From positions 1-14,542 of the forward strand of contig DASUFF010000033.1 of the NCBI GenBank assembly GCA_036274695.1: a stretch of 14,542 nt of DNA. Reading direction: 5' to 3'. A program made the translations under genes and the position numbers. Below are positions 5,071 to 13,836 of the stretch, piece by piece; position 1 is the stretch's first letter, and each line of letters starts with the position of its first letter. The stretch comes from DASUFF01 sp036274695. Lineage in GTDB: Bacteria; UBA10199; JACPAL01; GCA-016699445. The notes beneath the pieces were generated by a model. The model did not search any database. It saw nothing but the letters and a program-made list of their open reading frames with translations, and was not told the DNA's origin.

Positions 5071-7410
5071 TCATTCGACCAAGATGTCCCGGCTCGCGCT
5101 CTGACCTTCCTCATCCATGAGGACGATGCGGTAGGCCCCCGGGTGGGGCTGAAAAAACACGCGCTCGGTCGGGGATCCCGCCCAGTAGAGGTCGTCGTTC
5201 ACGAACCAGAAGACCTTTTGAACCTCCAGGCCGACTTCGCCCTTCAGGAGAATCTTTTGGTCTTCCGACGACACGCCGGGCCTCAAGATGAATTTCTGGC
5301 TCGTGGCCGGCGAAAGGATCTTGGGCGGCTGGGAGGCCAGGCGGTGCTGGCAGGCGGGGAAATGTTGCGGGACGTCGTCGACGGGATAACCCTGAACGCG
5401 CCTCCAGTTTCCGATCGCCTCGGGCCAGATCTCGAAGACGCGCTCCGCGTGGGCGCGGCCCTGGCGGCAGTAGGAGCACACGCGGTAGCCGGTGGCCTGA
5501 TCGATCTCGAAGGGACGGTGTAGCGAGCAGGTTTCGTTCCGCGAGATTCCGCTCAACTGCCAATCCGATTTCTTGTGCGGGCAATACGGACCGGCGGCCT
5601 CGCCGCTCAAGGCGCAGACCTCGCGCTTGGCCAAACCCGGCGGCTGGCGAAACCATTGCACCCTCTCTTTTTCCTCCAGGGCGTTGAAGAGACGGAAAAG
5701 AAGCGGCGCGGCCGCGCGGGCGCCGACCAAGTTCGTGTTGCCCTGTCCGGCGAAATTGCCCGTCCAGACGCCGATGGTGTAGCGCGGGTTGTAGCCGACG
5801 CTCCACGCATCTTTCTGGCCGTAAGACGTCCCCGTCTTCCAGGCGATGCGGGGGATGTTCGTCGCGTGTTCCCAGCTCCCGCTCAAATCCGGACGGTCGC
5901 CCTTGGCCAGGATGTCGCTGACGAGGAAACTCGCCCCCTCGGAGAGCAGCCGGGCGCCGTCGTCTTTCGCGTCCGTCTCCAGATAGGAAGCCTTGCGAAA
6001 AATCCCGCCGGAAGCCAGCCCCGCGTAGAGCGAGGTTAAATCCAGAAGGCTGATCTCACAGCCTCCGAGGATCATGCTCAATCCGTAGCGGCGGCGGTCG
6101 GCCGCGATACTGAAGACGTTGGCCCGCCGCAAGAACGAATGGAACTGCTCCCAGCCTAGGCGGTTCAGGACATAGACGGCCGGCGCATTCAGCGATTGGG
6201 TAAGCGCCTCCTCCACGCTAACGCCGCCGCGGAACTTGCCGTCGAAATTTTCAGGGACGTAGCCCTGATAGTCCGTCGGCACGTCGGGCAGGAGGCGTTG
6301 CGGGGTGAGCCATCCTTCCTCCATCCCGAGGGCGTAGACGAAGGGCTTCAGCGTCGATCCCGGGGAACGGGCGCTCAAGGCGCCGTTCACCTGCCCCTGG
6401 TTGGTGGAATTCCCGTAATCGAGGGAGCCGACCAAGGCCCTCACCTTCCCCGTGGCATTTTCGATCACGACGACGGCGGCGTTGGTGATGCCCTTGGCGT
6501 AGAGATCGCCGCGGTACTCCGCCAGGACGGAATCCGCCAGCGACTGAAGCTGCGCGTCCGCCGTCGTCGCGACCCACCCGCTTTTTTTGTCCTTGAGCAA
6601 AACCAGGTCGGCGAGATGTTCGGCCGCGTCGGGCAGCGGGACGCGCGCGACGGCGTAGGATGCGCCTTCCGCCTCGTCCCTCTCCTTTTCGCTGATCCAG
6701 CCGTTCGCGCACAGCCGGTCGAAGACGCGGTCCCGCGCACGGATCGCCTCGGCGGGGAAGCGGTCCAGACGGTAGCGATTGGGCTTGTTCGGGACGACCA
6801 CCAAAAGCCCCGCCTCGCCCAAGGTCAATTGCTCCGGCGATTTTTGAAAATAAAGCCGCGAGGCGGCCTCGATGCCTTCGATATTCCCGCCGTACGGGGC
6901 CAGGTTCAAAAACGTTCTTAAGAGGTCCTCCTTGGAATAGTGCCATTCGAGCTGGAAGGCGCGGAAGACTTCGATCAACTTGGAGACGTAGCGGCGGGGT
7001 TTCGGCTCCAAAATGCGCGCGAGCTGCATGGTCAGGGTCGATCCGCCGCTCACGATCCGTCCGGCCTTGAGGTTCGCGGCAAAGGCCCGCGCGATCGAGA
7101 AGGGGTTCACGCCCGGGTGTTCGTAGAAATAACGATCCTCGATGGGGATCAGCAGCCGCTTGATGTTTTCGGGAACGGCGCCTTGGGGGCCGACGCGCAA
7201 GGCAAGGCGCCACTTGTCGTCCGGGGTCAGATAGGCGCGCAGCAGGTCGCCGTTCCGGTCGGTGACCGCCAGCGAGAAGGAACGGGAGGCGATCAGCGGC
7301 TGGACGGGAAAGATCCGATCCAGCCCGAAGAAGGCGATCGCGCCCCAAAGAAGAAGACCGGCGAAGCCGGCGACCGCGACCGAACCGATCTTAATGAATT
7401 TCGATTTCAC
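5071..7410 (-). CDS. pbpC: Penicillin-binding protein 1C (glycosyltransferase/transpeptidase)
   Basis: This 779-residue protein is a class A penicillin-binding protein of the PBP1C subfamily, which polymerises and cross-links peptidoglycan on the periplasmic face. A short basic N-terminus and one membrane helix (about 11-30) come first. The GT51 domain carries Glu91 in EDRYFYEHPG and the GGSTLTMQLAR motif at 122-132. The transpeptidase domain has SxxK at 352-355 (Ser352), SxN at 406-408 and KTG at 525-527. A cysteine-containing linker (VCALSG, PYCPH, VCSYC, ACQH) leads to the C-terminal PBP1C-specific domain (about 690-779). All catalytic motifs look intact. I chose the GTG at 7410 (giving MKSKFIKIG) because an ATG 16 codons upstream would add residues unlike a membrane anchor. 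The gene overlaps the end of the alpha-2-macroglobulin gene by 20 nt, the classic pairing for these two proteins. Confidence 0.96.
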   Translation of the reverse strand: MKSKFIKIGSVAVAGFAGLLLWGAIAFFGLDRIFPVQPLIASRSFSLAVTDRNGDLLRAYLTPDDKWRLALRVGPQGAVPENIKRLLIPIEDRYFYEHPGVNPFSIARAFAANLKAGRIVSGGSTLTMQLARILEPKPRRYVSKLIEVFRAFQLEWHYSKEDLLRTFLNLAPYGGNIEGIEAASRLYFQKSPEQLTLGEAGLLVVVPNKPNRYRLDRFPAEAIRARDRVFDRLCANGWISEKERDEAEGASYAVARVPLPDAAEHLADLVLLKDKKSGWVATTADAQLQSLADSVLAEYRGDLYAKGITNAAVVVIENATGKVRALVGSLDYGNSTNQGQVNGALSARSPGSTLKPFVYALGMEEGWLTPQRLLPDVPTDYQGYVPENFDGKFRGGVSVEEALTQSLNAPAVYVLNRLGWEQFHSFLRRANVFSIAADRRRYGLSMILGGCEISLLDLTSLYAGLASGGIFRKASYLETDAKDDGARLLSEGASFLVSDILAKGDRPDLSGSWEHATNIPRIAWKTGTSYGQKDAWSVGYNPRYTIGVWTGNFAGQGNTNLVGARAAAPLLFRLFNALEEKERVQWFRQPPGLAKREVCALSGEAAGPYCPHKKSDWQLSGISRNETCSLHRPFEIDQATGYRVCSYCRQGRAHAERVFEIWPEAIGNWRRVQGYPVDDVPQHFPACQHRLASQPPKILSPATSQKFILRPGVSSEDQKILLKGEVGLEVQKVFWFVNDDLYWAGSPTERVFFQPHPGAYRIVLMDEEGQSASRDILVE

Positions 7411-10400
7411 CGCTGGAGGCGAGCGATTGGATGTCCGGCCGGTACATCGCCTCGCCACGGATGGAGGGAACGATGAACTTGCCCTTCGTCACCGCTCGGA
7501 CGCCGTAATAAAAGTGCGCCGGCTTGGCGGCGAGATAACGCGTGTAGAAGACGAGTCGGTCGTCGCGCACGTCGATGTAGTCGGGGTGGATCTTGGGATC
7601 GGGCATCCAGGCCATCGGATTGCTCGCGCCCAGGCGCGGGTTCTCGATCTCCAGGCCCGAGGGCAGGAGATCGACGAAGGCGAAGTTCTGCTGGTCGGGG
7701 TCGGGGTTCTCGATGGTCACCTCCACCACCAGCAGATCCCCCTGGCGGACGTTCTTGGCGTCCGCCGGCTCGCCCTTCTCGTTTAAGTAACGGCGGCGGA
7801 CCTTTAGCCCCTTATCCTCTTCCAGGTAATAATTACCCTCGGGAATTCCTTCGACACGCCAGTGATAGTAGCCCAGCCCCTCGCCCTGAATGGCGGCCTC
7901 CAGCTTTTTGCCCGCCATGTCCGGGGCCTGCCACTTCGCGCCCGTTTCGGAAAACTCGCTCAAGACCTGGCCGCCGGAGGTCAGCTTTCCGGTGAACTTG
8001 GCGGGCGGGAGCTTCGCGTAGATCTTGCCCAAGGCCAGAAGGACATAGGCGTTTTCCTGCGTGTTGCCCAGGACGCCGTTCATCCCCTTCTTCCCGCGCT
8101 CCTCCGTGAGCTCCCGGATCAATACCGGGATGTCGGCGCTCTCCGGGTTCAGCGTGTTCAAGGCGTCCAAGATGATGGCCTTCGATTTGTTGGGCGAATT
8201 GAAGTTGCCGCCGCTCTCCGGCGCCCCCGTCACGGGCTGACGCTTGACCGGGAGGAGTTCCAGGGCGTTGACCTTGTCTCCCATCACCGCAAAGGCCTCC
8301 GCCAACTGGTAGCGGGAGAAGGAGGACAGGTTCGCGCCCTCCGCTTCCTTCAAATACAGGAGATGGTTGCGGTCGCCCCGGCCCATCAGCGCGAGGACCA
8401 AGGCCGCGTAGACCTTGTTTTCCAGGGCGTAGACCGGTGAGGAATAACCCTGCTTGAACCAGTCCTGATCGGCGCGCACGACGATCTTGAGATAACTCTC
8501 GCACTCGTCCGGCGTGTCCGCCTGGATGTTGTAGCCCTTTTGGGCGGCCTCCGCGAGGAAGTGGCAGGCGTAGAGGCTGGTCCAGGTGTAGGCCCTCTCG
8601 GGCAGGGAGTTCGGCCAGTAGCTGAAGCCCGAGTCCTTGCGCTGGAGGGCCTCGATGCGAGAGATGCCCTCGGTCACGAAGTAGTCGATCGACGTGTCTT
8701 GGAAGAATTCCGGAAACGACCGGACCGCGAGGTCTTTGAAATAGAGAAGCGGGAAAATCTTCGACGTGACCTGCTCGACGCAGCCGTGCGGGTACTGGAG
8801 CAGGTACTGGAGGCTTCCCATCCATTCCAACTGGGGCAGGCTCGAAAACTCGACGAAGGCCTTGTGGTAACCGGCCATAAAGCGGCCGGGCAAATCGATG
8901 ACGGCCGGGACGCCGGGCTTGAGAGTCCCCGACCCGCTGACGGTGAGGGAGGGCGCCACGGGCCTTAAGGGGACTTCCGTATGCGATTCCGCCCCCTCCG
9001 CGCCGATCCGGGCGCGGAAGACGAACTCCGTCTTGCCGATCTTCGGACCCGCCTTCACGCGGAACTCGACGTATTGCTCCTTCTCCTTCGGGATGTCCGC
9101 CGTCTGCACGTTGCCGTTTAAGATCTTGAGGTCGCCGGTCACTTCCAGCGTGACCTTCGCCTTCCCCGCCGCGCCCGTGCCGTTGTAGACGGCCACCGGG
9201 ACGGCGATCTCGTCGCCCGGCGCCAGGAACCGGGGGATCTGCGGGGTGATCACCACGGGATCGCGCACGACGACGCTCGCGTCCGTCGAGCCGAAATTCT
9301 CCTTCTGCGAGGCGATGGCCATCAGGCGGAGCTTGCCGTTGAACTCCGGGACCTGGACGGTGACCTGGCCGTGGCCCTTCTCGTCGGTCTCCACCAAACC
9401 GCTCCAGAGGGCCACCGGCTTCACACGACGGACGCTCACCGGGTTCAAACTCTTAAGCCGCCCCTCGTCGCCGCCGACCTTCAGCGGGATGCCGGTGCCT
9501 TGCAGCTCGGGCAACAAATCGGCGTAGATGTCGTAGGTCGAAACTTCCAAACGCCGCTTGGTGAAGAAATAATCGAGGGGATTCGGAGTCTCATAGCCGG
9601 TGATCTGCAGGATGCCCTCATCCACCGCCGCGAGCGTCCACTGCCCCTTCCCTTTCGCCCCTTCGATCTGGAAATCGACCTGGAGCGGCGCGTTCGAACG
9701 GATCGTCTCGGGCGCCTGAAGCGAGATCTCCATCTTCCGCGCCGAGGAATCGACCATCAACGGGACGGCGCCCACCGCCATCGCCGGGGCGTTCTTCTCC
9801 AGCGACTTGGCCGAGCGGATCAGGACGCCGACCAAATAGACGTTGGGCAGGTCCTCTTCCGTCACCGGGATGGAGAGCGTGGTGGTGTTGCCCATCAGGT
9901 CGTAGGTCTGATGGCGGGTCAAGTCGTGACCTTCCCAGGTGAGCAGGAGTTTTCCCGAAAACGGGGCCTGGACGCGCAGCTCGGCCATGTCGCCGACCTT
10001 ATAAATCTCCTTATCCAGCTTCATGGTCACCTTGTCGGGGGTGGCCATGTCGGGGGATTCGTTGGAGACGACGCCCAATCCGTAGTGCGCGAAGTTGACG
10101 CGGCTTAGGACCTTCTCGCCGGCCGCCACCTCGATGATGTAGGTCCCGAAGTCCTTGGGCTGGAAGAAGACCGTTTGGGGCTTCTCGGCCGACACGGCCT
10201 CCTGGGTCTCCATCTCCTTGTCTTCGTACTCCGAGACGTACTTGAGCCGGCCGTTCTCGTCCTTCTTAAGGATGGTCTTCCAGGTGCGCTTGAAGAAGGT
10301 GACTCCCAAGCCCTCGTCTTTCACGGGTTTCTCGTCCCGGTCCATGACGATGATTTGGAAGGGATACCGCGCATGGCCCTTGTTGTCCTGAGCGGGCAGG

Positions 10401-12943
10401 GTGCGGATGCCGATGAACTCGGACTGCGGGTAGACCTCCACCGTCTCTCGGGCGTCGATCGCACGTCCGCCGCCGGCCTCGAAGACGGAGGCCAGGATAT
10501 TGCCCGTCAGCTTCGGGACGCCGGCCAGCTCGGAGATCTTGTCGGGAAGCTTGTAGGCGAAGTGGGCCTTGCCGTTGTCATCGGTCTGCATTTCGCCCAG
10601 GTCTTCCTTGATCGGTTCGAAGAGCGAACGCGAATCGCCGAAGTAGAACTCGGGATATTTCTTGGACGCGAAGGTGCTGCGGACGAGCTCCACTTTCAGG
10701 AGGGAGCGGCGGTTCATCGCGGGCGGACCGAAGAGGTTCATGGCCGTGATGTCGACGCCCATCTCCTCGCCGGGCGCGTACTGCTCCTTGTCGGTAGCCA
10801 AATCGACCTTGGTCCGGAGCGGCATGAAGTCTTCCACGCGGAAGTCGTAGGCGCCCACCACCGCCTGGCGCGAAAGCTCCAGGGAGGCCTGGTACGACCC
10901 CGTCGGGGCGTACGCCGGCAGATCGATAACCGACTCGAAGGCGCCGTAGTCGTTCAAGGTCACGACCCTCTCCTCCAATTTGTGTCCGAGGGGATCGAAA
11001 ATCTTTAAGGTCATGGGGAACTTCTCGGGCAGGCTCATCCGTTTGCCGCGCACGTAGCCGACCAAGTGGGCCTTGTCGCCCGGCCGAAAGAGCTCGCGGT
11101 CCATGTAGAGGAAGGCCTCGTAGCCCTGGACCAGGTAGTTGGCGCCCTCGACGTCGAAGTCGGTTAGGCTCGTCACGCTCTGATCGAGCTGGAGGAAGGA
11201 GACGTCGTTGCCCTTCTGGGCCTTGAGCAAGGCGGGCTGAAAATTCTTCTTTAAGCCGTCTAAGTTCTCGATCACGGCGACGCCCGAGGCGTCGGTGGTG
11301 GCCTTGGCGATCTCCTGGTTGTTGTTGCTGAGGAGGGTGACCGTCGCGCCCGGCACCGCGCCCAAGTCGGAGAAGCCGTGGACGAAGGCGGTGAGACGGT
11401 CGTCGGAACCCTTGGCCACGAGCCCCAGGTCCGTCACCACCAGCCACTTGGAGATCTTCTTCCAACGCTCCTTCTCCGAACTGACGGTCAAGATGTAAAA
11501 GCCCTCGTCTTGGGTATCCAAAAAGGGCTTGAGCGAGAGGAGCGACTCGACCTTCTTGTTTTTTTTCAGGACCAGCGGGACGACTTCCGAGTAGACCTGC
11601 TTGGAGAACGAGGCCGTCTGGGAGAAGCTCCACTCCCCGCTTTCGCCGTAACCCTCGTCGCCGTAGCCTTCCCCGTCGCCCTCGCCTTCGTAGTAGTCCC
11701 CGCCTCCCTCGTAGTATTCGCTCCGGTTGAGGCCGAACTTGAGGAAGTAGAACAGGTTGTTCGTAAAGACCTTGTCGACCTTCACCCGCAGTGCGGGGAC
11801 GTTCACCGTCGTGAGGGAGAGGTTGTAGTCCCCGTGGCGCGGGAGGTAGGCGCCCCCGTGCGTAAAGGCGAAGTACGGTTCCAGGTCGGCGAACTGGATG
11901 ACTCGCGCGACCTCCGCCTCCAGGGGAAAGGCGTTCTTGCCCGGCAGGCCCTTTTTAAGGATCACCTTGTAGGTCTTGCCGGGCTCGAAGCCGCCCAAAA
12001 GGGAGACCGAACTCGCGTCCTCTTGAACCACGCTGAACTTCATATCGGGCTTGAGGTCGATGTAGCGCTCGAGGGTTTGGGCGTCGACCGCCTGGCTGAA
12101 CCGGACTTGAAGCGTCGGCTCGTCCACCTTCTGCGAGGCCTGGGCTTCTTCGAACTTCAGCACCGGCGTGGCCAACAAGGTCCGGTCCTCCTGCAGCGCC
12201 TTTTCGATCGGAGACCCGCCCAGGCTGGAGACCAGCCCCGGGGCAACGGAAACTCGGAGCGTCACGTCCTCGCGGGAACGATCGACGGCCTCGGTCACGA
12301 AGAGGACGGAGCTCTCGGAACGCTCCTGATCTTGGGAGGGGTCGAAATCGAAAGCCAGTTCCCGGCCCGCCGCCCCCCCGTAGAGGAGTTTCAATCGCTT
12401 CCTCACCTCTTTGGGCGCGACCGGATAATTGAAGCGGAGGGCCACTTTCATCACCCGGCGCTCGGGCTCCTTCTCCAGGGGCTCGTGATTGACCTCGATG
12501 CCGTCGATCCGGAGCGGCGCGGTGGCGAACTCGAAGCGGCGCTTCTTGTAGAGCCAGGTCCCCTTCTCCTCCAGCACCCGCCCCGTCACCCGCGCCGTGT
12601 AGCGCGTGGCCGGCGCGAAGGATTGGGAGGGGAAGAAACGCAGCGTGTCGTTGTAGATCCACTTGTAGGTGCCGGAGAGCGGGGGCGTGAAAGAGATCAG
12701 CTCGTCGGAGATCTCCTTTTGCAGCTTTTCTTGGGAGACGATTCCGCGCGAAAACTCGACAGTGATGTTGGACGTCGACGGAACCTCGCCCTGGGGCGTG
12801 AAGCTCTTAACGGAGATCAGGCTTTCGGTGTAATGGACGAGGTAATAATAGGCCCCGCCGGCGGCGGCACCTAGGACCAGAAGAACACCGGCGATCCAGA
12901 AATACTTTTTCTTTTCCTTCCAGAAGACCTTTTTTTTCGTCAT
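7391..12943 (-). CDS. Bacterial alpha-2-macroglobulin, thioester-containing, membrane-anchored
   Basis: This 1850-residue envelope protein is expected to trap proteases that enter the periplasm: cleavage of a bait region exposes a Cys-Gln thioester. The N-terminus is very basic (TKKK, KEKKK) with one hydrophobic helix at about 16-36 and no lipobox, so it is probably a membrane-anchored protein and not a lipoprotein. Macroglobulin domains follow: an MG2-type segment near 611-700 (LYMDRELFRPGD), bait-region-type domains at about 970-1150, the A2M domain from about 1175 (VALWSGLVETDEKG), the thioester domain with GCVEQ (Cys1388, Gln1391; codons at 8771-8782), and the bacterial C-terminal MG10-type domain from about 1690. 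An acidic Tyr/Gly/Glu-rich insert sits at 408-440. The true start is the ATG at 12943, overlapping the lyase stop as ATGA; the frame is open further upstream but only as a shadow of the lyase gene. PBP1C follows, which supports the assignment. Confidence 0.95.
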   Translation of the reverse strand: MTKKKVFWKEKKKYFWIAGVLLVLGAAAGGAYYYLVHYTESLISVKSFTPQGEVPSTSNITVEFSRGIVSQEKLQKEISDELISFTPPLSGTYKWIYNDTLRFFPSQSFAPATRYTARVTGRVLEEKGTWLYKKRRFEFATAPLRIDGIEVNHEPLEKEPERRVMKVALRFNYPVAPKEVRKRLKLLYGGAAGRELAFDFDPSQDQERSESSVLFVTEAVDRSREDVTLRVSVAPGLVSSLGGSPIEKALQEDRTLLATPVLKFEEAQASQKVDEPTLQVRFSQAVDAQTLERYIDLKPDMKFSVVQEDASSVSLLGGFEPGKTYKVILKKGLPGKNAFPLEAEVARVIQFADLEPYFAFTHGGAYLPRHGDYNLSLTTVNVPALRVKVDKVFTNNLFYFLKFGLNRSEYYEGGGDYYEGEGDGEGYGDEGYGESGEWSFSQTASFSKQVYSEVVPLVLKKNKKVESLLSLKPFLDTQDEGFYILTVSSEKERWKKISKWLVVTDLGLVAKGSDDRLTAFVHGFSDLGAVPGATVTLLSNNNQEIAKATTDASGVAVIENLDGLKKNFQPALLKAQKGNDVSFLQLDQSVTSLTDFDVEGANYLVQGYEAFLYMDRELFRPGDKAHLVGYVRGKRMSLPEKFPMTLKIFDPLGHKLEERVVTLNDYGAFESVIDLPAYAPTGSYQASLELSRQAVVGAYDFRVEDFMPLRTKVDLATDKEQYAPGEEMGVDITAMNLFGPPAMNRRSLLKVELVRSTFASKKYPEFYFGDSRSLFEPIKEDLGEMQTDDNGKAHFAYKLPDKISELAGVPKLTGNILASVFEAGGGRAIDARETVEVYPQSEFIGIRTLPAQDNKGHARYPFQIIVMDRDEKPVKDEGLGVTFFKRTWKTILKKDENGRLKYVSEYEDKEMETQEAVSAEKPQTVFFQPKDFGTYIIEVAAGEKVLSRVNFAHYGLGVVSNESPDMATPDKVTMKLDKEIYKVGDMAELRVQAPFSGKLLLTWEGHDLTRHQTYDLMGNTTTLSIPVTEEDLPNVYLVGVLIRSAKSLEKNAPAMAVGAVPLMVDSSARKMEISLQAPETIRSNAPLQVDFQIEGAKGKGQWTLAAVDEGILQITGYETPNPLDYFFTKRRLEVSTYDIYADLLPELQGTGIPLKVGGDEGRLKSLNPVSVRRVKPVALWSGLVETDEKGHGQVTVQVPEFNGKLRLMAIASQKENFGSTDASVVVRDPVVITPQIPRFLAPGDEIAVPVAVYNGTGAAGKAKVTLEVTGDLKILNGNVQTADIPKEKEQYVEFRVKAGPKIGKTEFVFRARIGAEGAESHTEVPLRPVAPSLTVSGSGTLKPGVPAVIDLPGRFMAGYHKAFVEFSSLPQLEWMGSLQYLLQYPHGCVEQVTSKIFPLLYFKDLAVRSFPEFFQDTSIDYFVTEGISRIEALQRKDSGFSYWPNSLPERAYTWTSLYACHFLAEAAQKGYNIQADTPDECESYLKIVVRADQDWFKQGYSSPVYALENKVYAALVLALMGRGDRNHLLYLKEAEGANLSSFSRYQLAEAFAVMGDKVNALELLPVKRQPVTGAPESGGNFNSPNKSKAIILDALNTLNPESADIPVLIRELTEERGKKGMNGVLGNTQENAYVLLALGKIYAKLPPAKFTGKLTSGGQVLSEFSETGAKWQAPDMAGKKLEAAIQGEGLGYYHWRVEGIPEGNYYLEEDKGLKVRRRYLNEKGEPADAKNVRQGDLLVVEVTIENPDPDQQNFAFVDLLPSGLEIENPRLGASNPMAWMPDPKIHPDYIDVRDDRLVFYTRYLAAKPAHFYYGVRAVTKGKFIVPSIRGEAMYRPDIQSLASSGEIEIH
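11624..11722 (-). other. Acidic Tyr/Gly/Glu low-complexity insert in alpha-2-macroglobulin
   Basis: Residues 408-440 of the alpha-2-macroglobulin consist almost only of Glu, Asp, Gly and Tyr, with imperfect repeats such as YYEGGGDYYEGEG and GYGDEGYGESGE. It is likely a disordered, exposed loop between macroglobulin domains. It could be a protease-accessible segment, a metal or cation binding loop, or simply a linker. Confidence 0.7.
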
Positions 12944-13836
12944 GCGCGGCAGGCCTGTAGGTACTTCGACGGCAGCGGGCGTTTCAAAACGGATCCGATG
13001 AAGCGCGAGGCCTCCACCACCTTCTCCAACGAGACGCCGGTCTCGATCCCCATGCCGTCCAACATGTGGAGAACGTCCTCGGTGGCGACGTTGCCGGAGG
13101 CGCCGGGGGCGTAGGGACAGCCTCCCAGGCCGCCCGCCGACGCATCGACGACGGCGACTCCCATCTGGAGGGCTTGGAGGATATTGGCCAGGGCCGTCCC
13201 GCGCGTGTCGTGAAAATGCACGGCGACCTTCTCGACCGGCACGTCTTTGAACACCATCCCCAGCAATCTTTCGACGTCCGTGGGGACGGCCGCCCCGATG
13301 GTATCGCCGATCGAGACTTCCTCGACCCCGGTCTTGAAGAGGTCCGCGATCACCGGGGCGACTTTTCCGGGAGCCATCTTTCCCTCGTAGGGGCAGGAAT
13401 AACAGGTGGAAACGTAGCCGCGCACGGCCATGCCGTGCTCCCGGGCCTCGGCGACGACCAACCGGATTTCCGCCAAAGAATCGTCGATCGACATGTTGAT
13501 GTTCTTCCGATTGAAGGTCTCGGAAGCGGCGGTAAAGACGGCGATGTCCTTCACGCCCGAATCCAGCGCCCGCTCCAAACCTTTTAAGTTCGGCACGAGG
13601 ACGGGGTAGCGCGCACCTTTCCGCTTTTCGATGTTGGCGTAGACCTGGGCGGCGTCGGCCAGTTGTGGCACCCATTTGGGGGAGACGAAGGACGTGGCCT
13701 CGATGACAGGGAGGCCGGATTCGTTCAGGAGGTTGATGAAACGGATCTTATCATCGGTGGGAACGACGTCCTTCTCGTTCTGAAGCCCGTCGCGGGGCCC
13801 GACTTCGACGATTTTGACTTTGCTAGGATAACTCAA
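12940..13836 (-). CDS. mvaB: Hydroxymethylglutaryl-CoA lyase
   Basis: The enzyme cleaves 3-hydroxy-3-methylglutaryl-CoA to acetyl-CoA and acetoacetate, the last step of leucine catabolism, in the cytoplasm. The 298 residues cover a complete DRE-TIM/HMGL barrel: VEVGPRDGLQNE at 11-21 with Arg15 and metal-binding Asp16, EATSFVSPKWVPQ at 46-58, the metal ligands in HFHDTRG (His207, His209), and the active-site loop GGLGGCPYAPGASGN with catalytic Cys240. Length is normal for the family. Translation starts at TTG 13836, supported by GGGGGAG 7 nt upstream and by the conserved N-terminus. It overlaps the end of the carboxylase gene by 14 nt and the alpha-2-macroglobulin start by 4 nt, so it is translationally tied to both. 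The adjacent carboxylase favours a degradative leucine role over ketogenesis from another source. Confidence 0.96.
   Translation of the reverse strand: MSYPSKVKIVEVGPRDGLQNEKDVVPTDDKIRFINLLNESGLPVIEATSFVSPKWVPQLADAAQVYANIEKRKGARYPVLVPNLKGLERALDSGVKDIAVFTAASETFNRKNINMSIDDSLAEIRLVVAEAREHGMAVRGYVSTCYSCPYEGKMAPGKVAPVIADLFKTGVEEVSIGDTIGAAVPTDVERLLGMVFKDVPVEKVAVHFHDTRGTALANILQALQMGVAVVDASAGGLGGCPYAPGASGNVATEDVLHMLDGMGIETGVSLEKVVEASRFIGSVLKRPLPSKYLQACRA

Noticed and set aside
12944..13675. Upstream extension of the alpha-2-macroglobulin frame to about 2094 residues
   Set aside because: The added part is the HMG-CoA lyase gene read in another frame. The conserved lyase protein is unambiguous, and ATG 12943 gives a proper membrane-anchor N-terminus.
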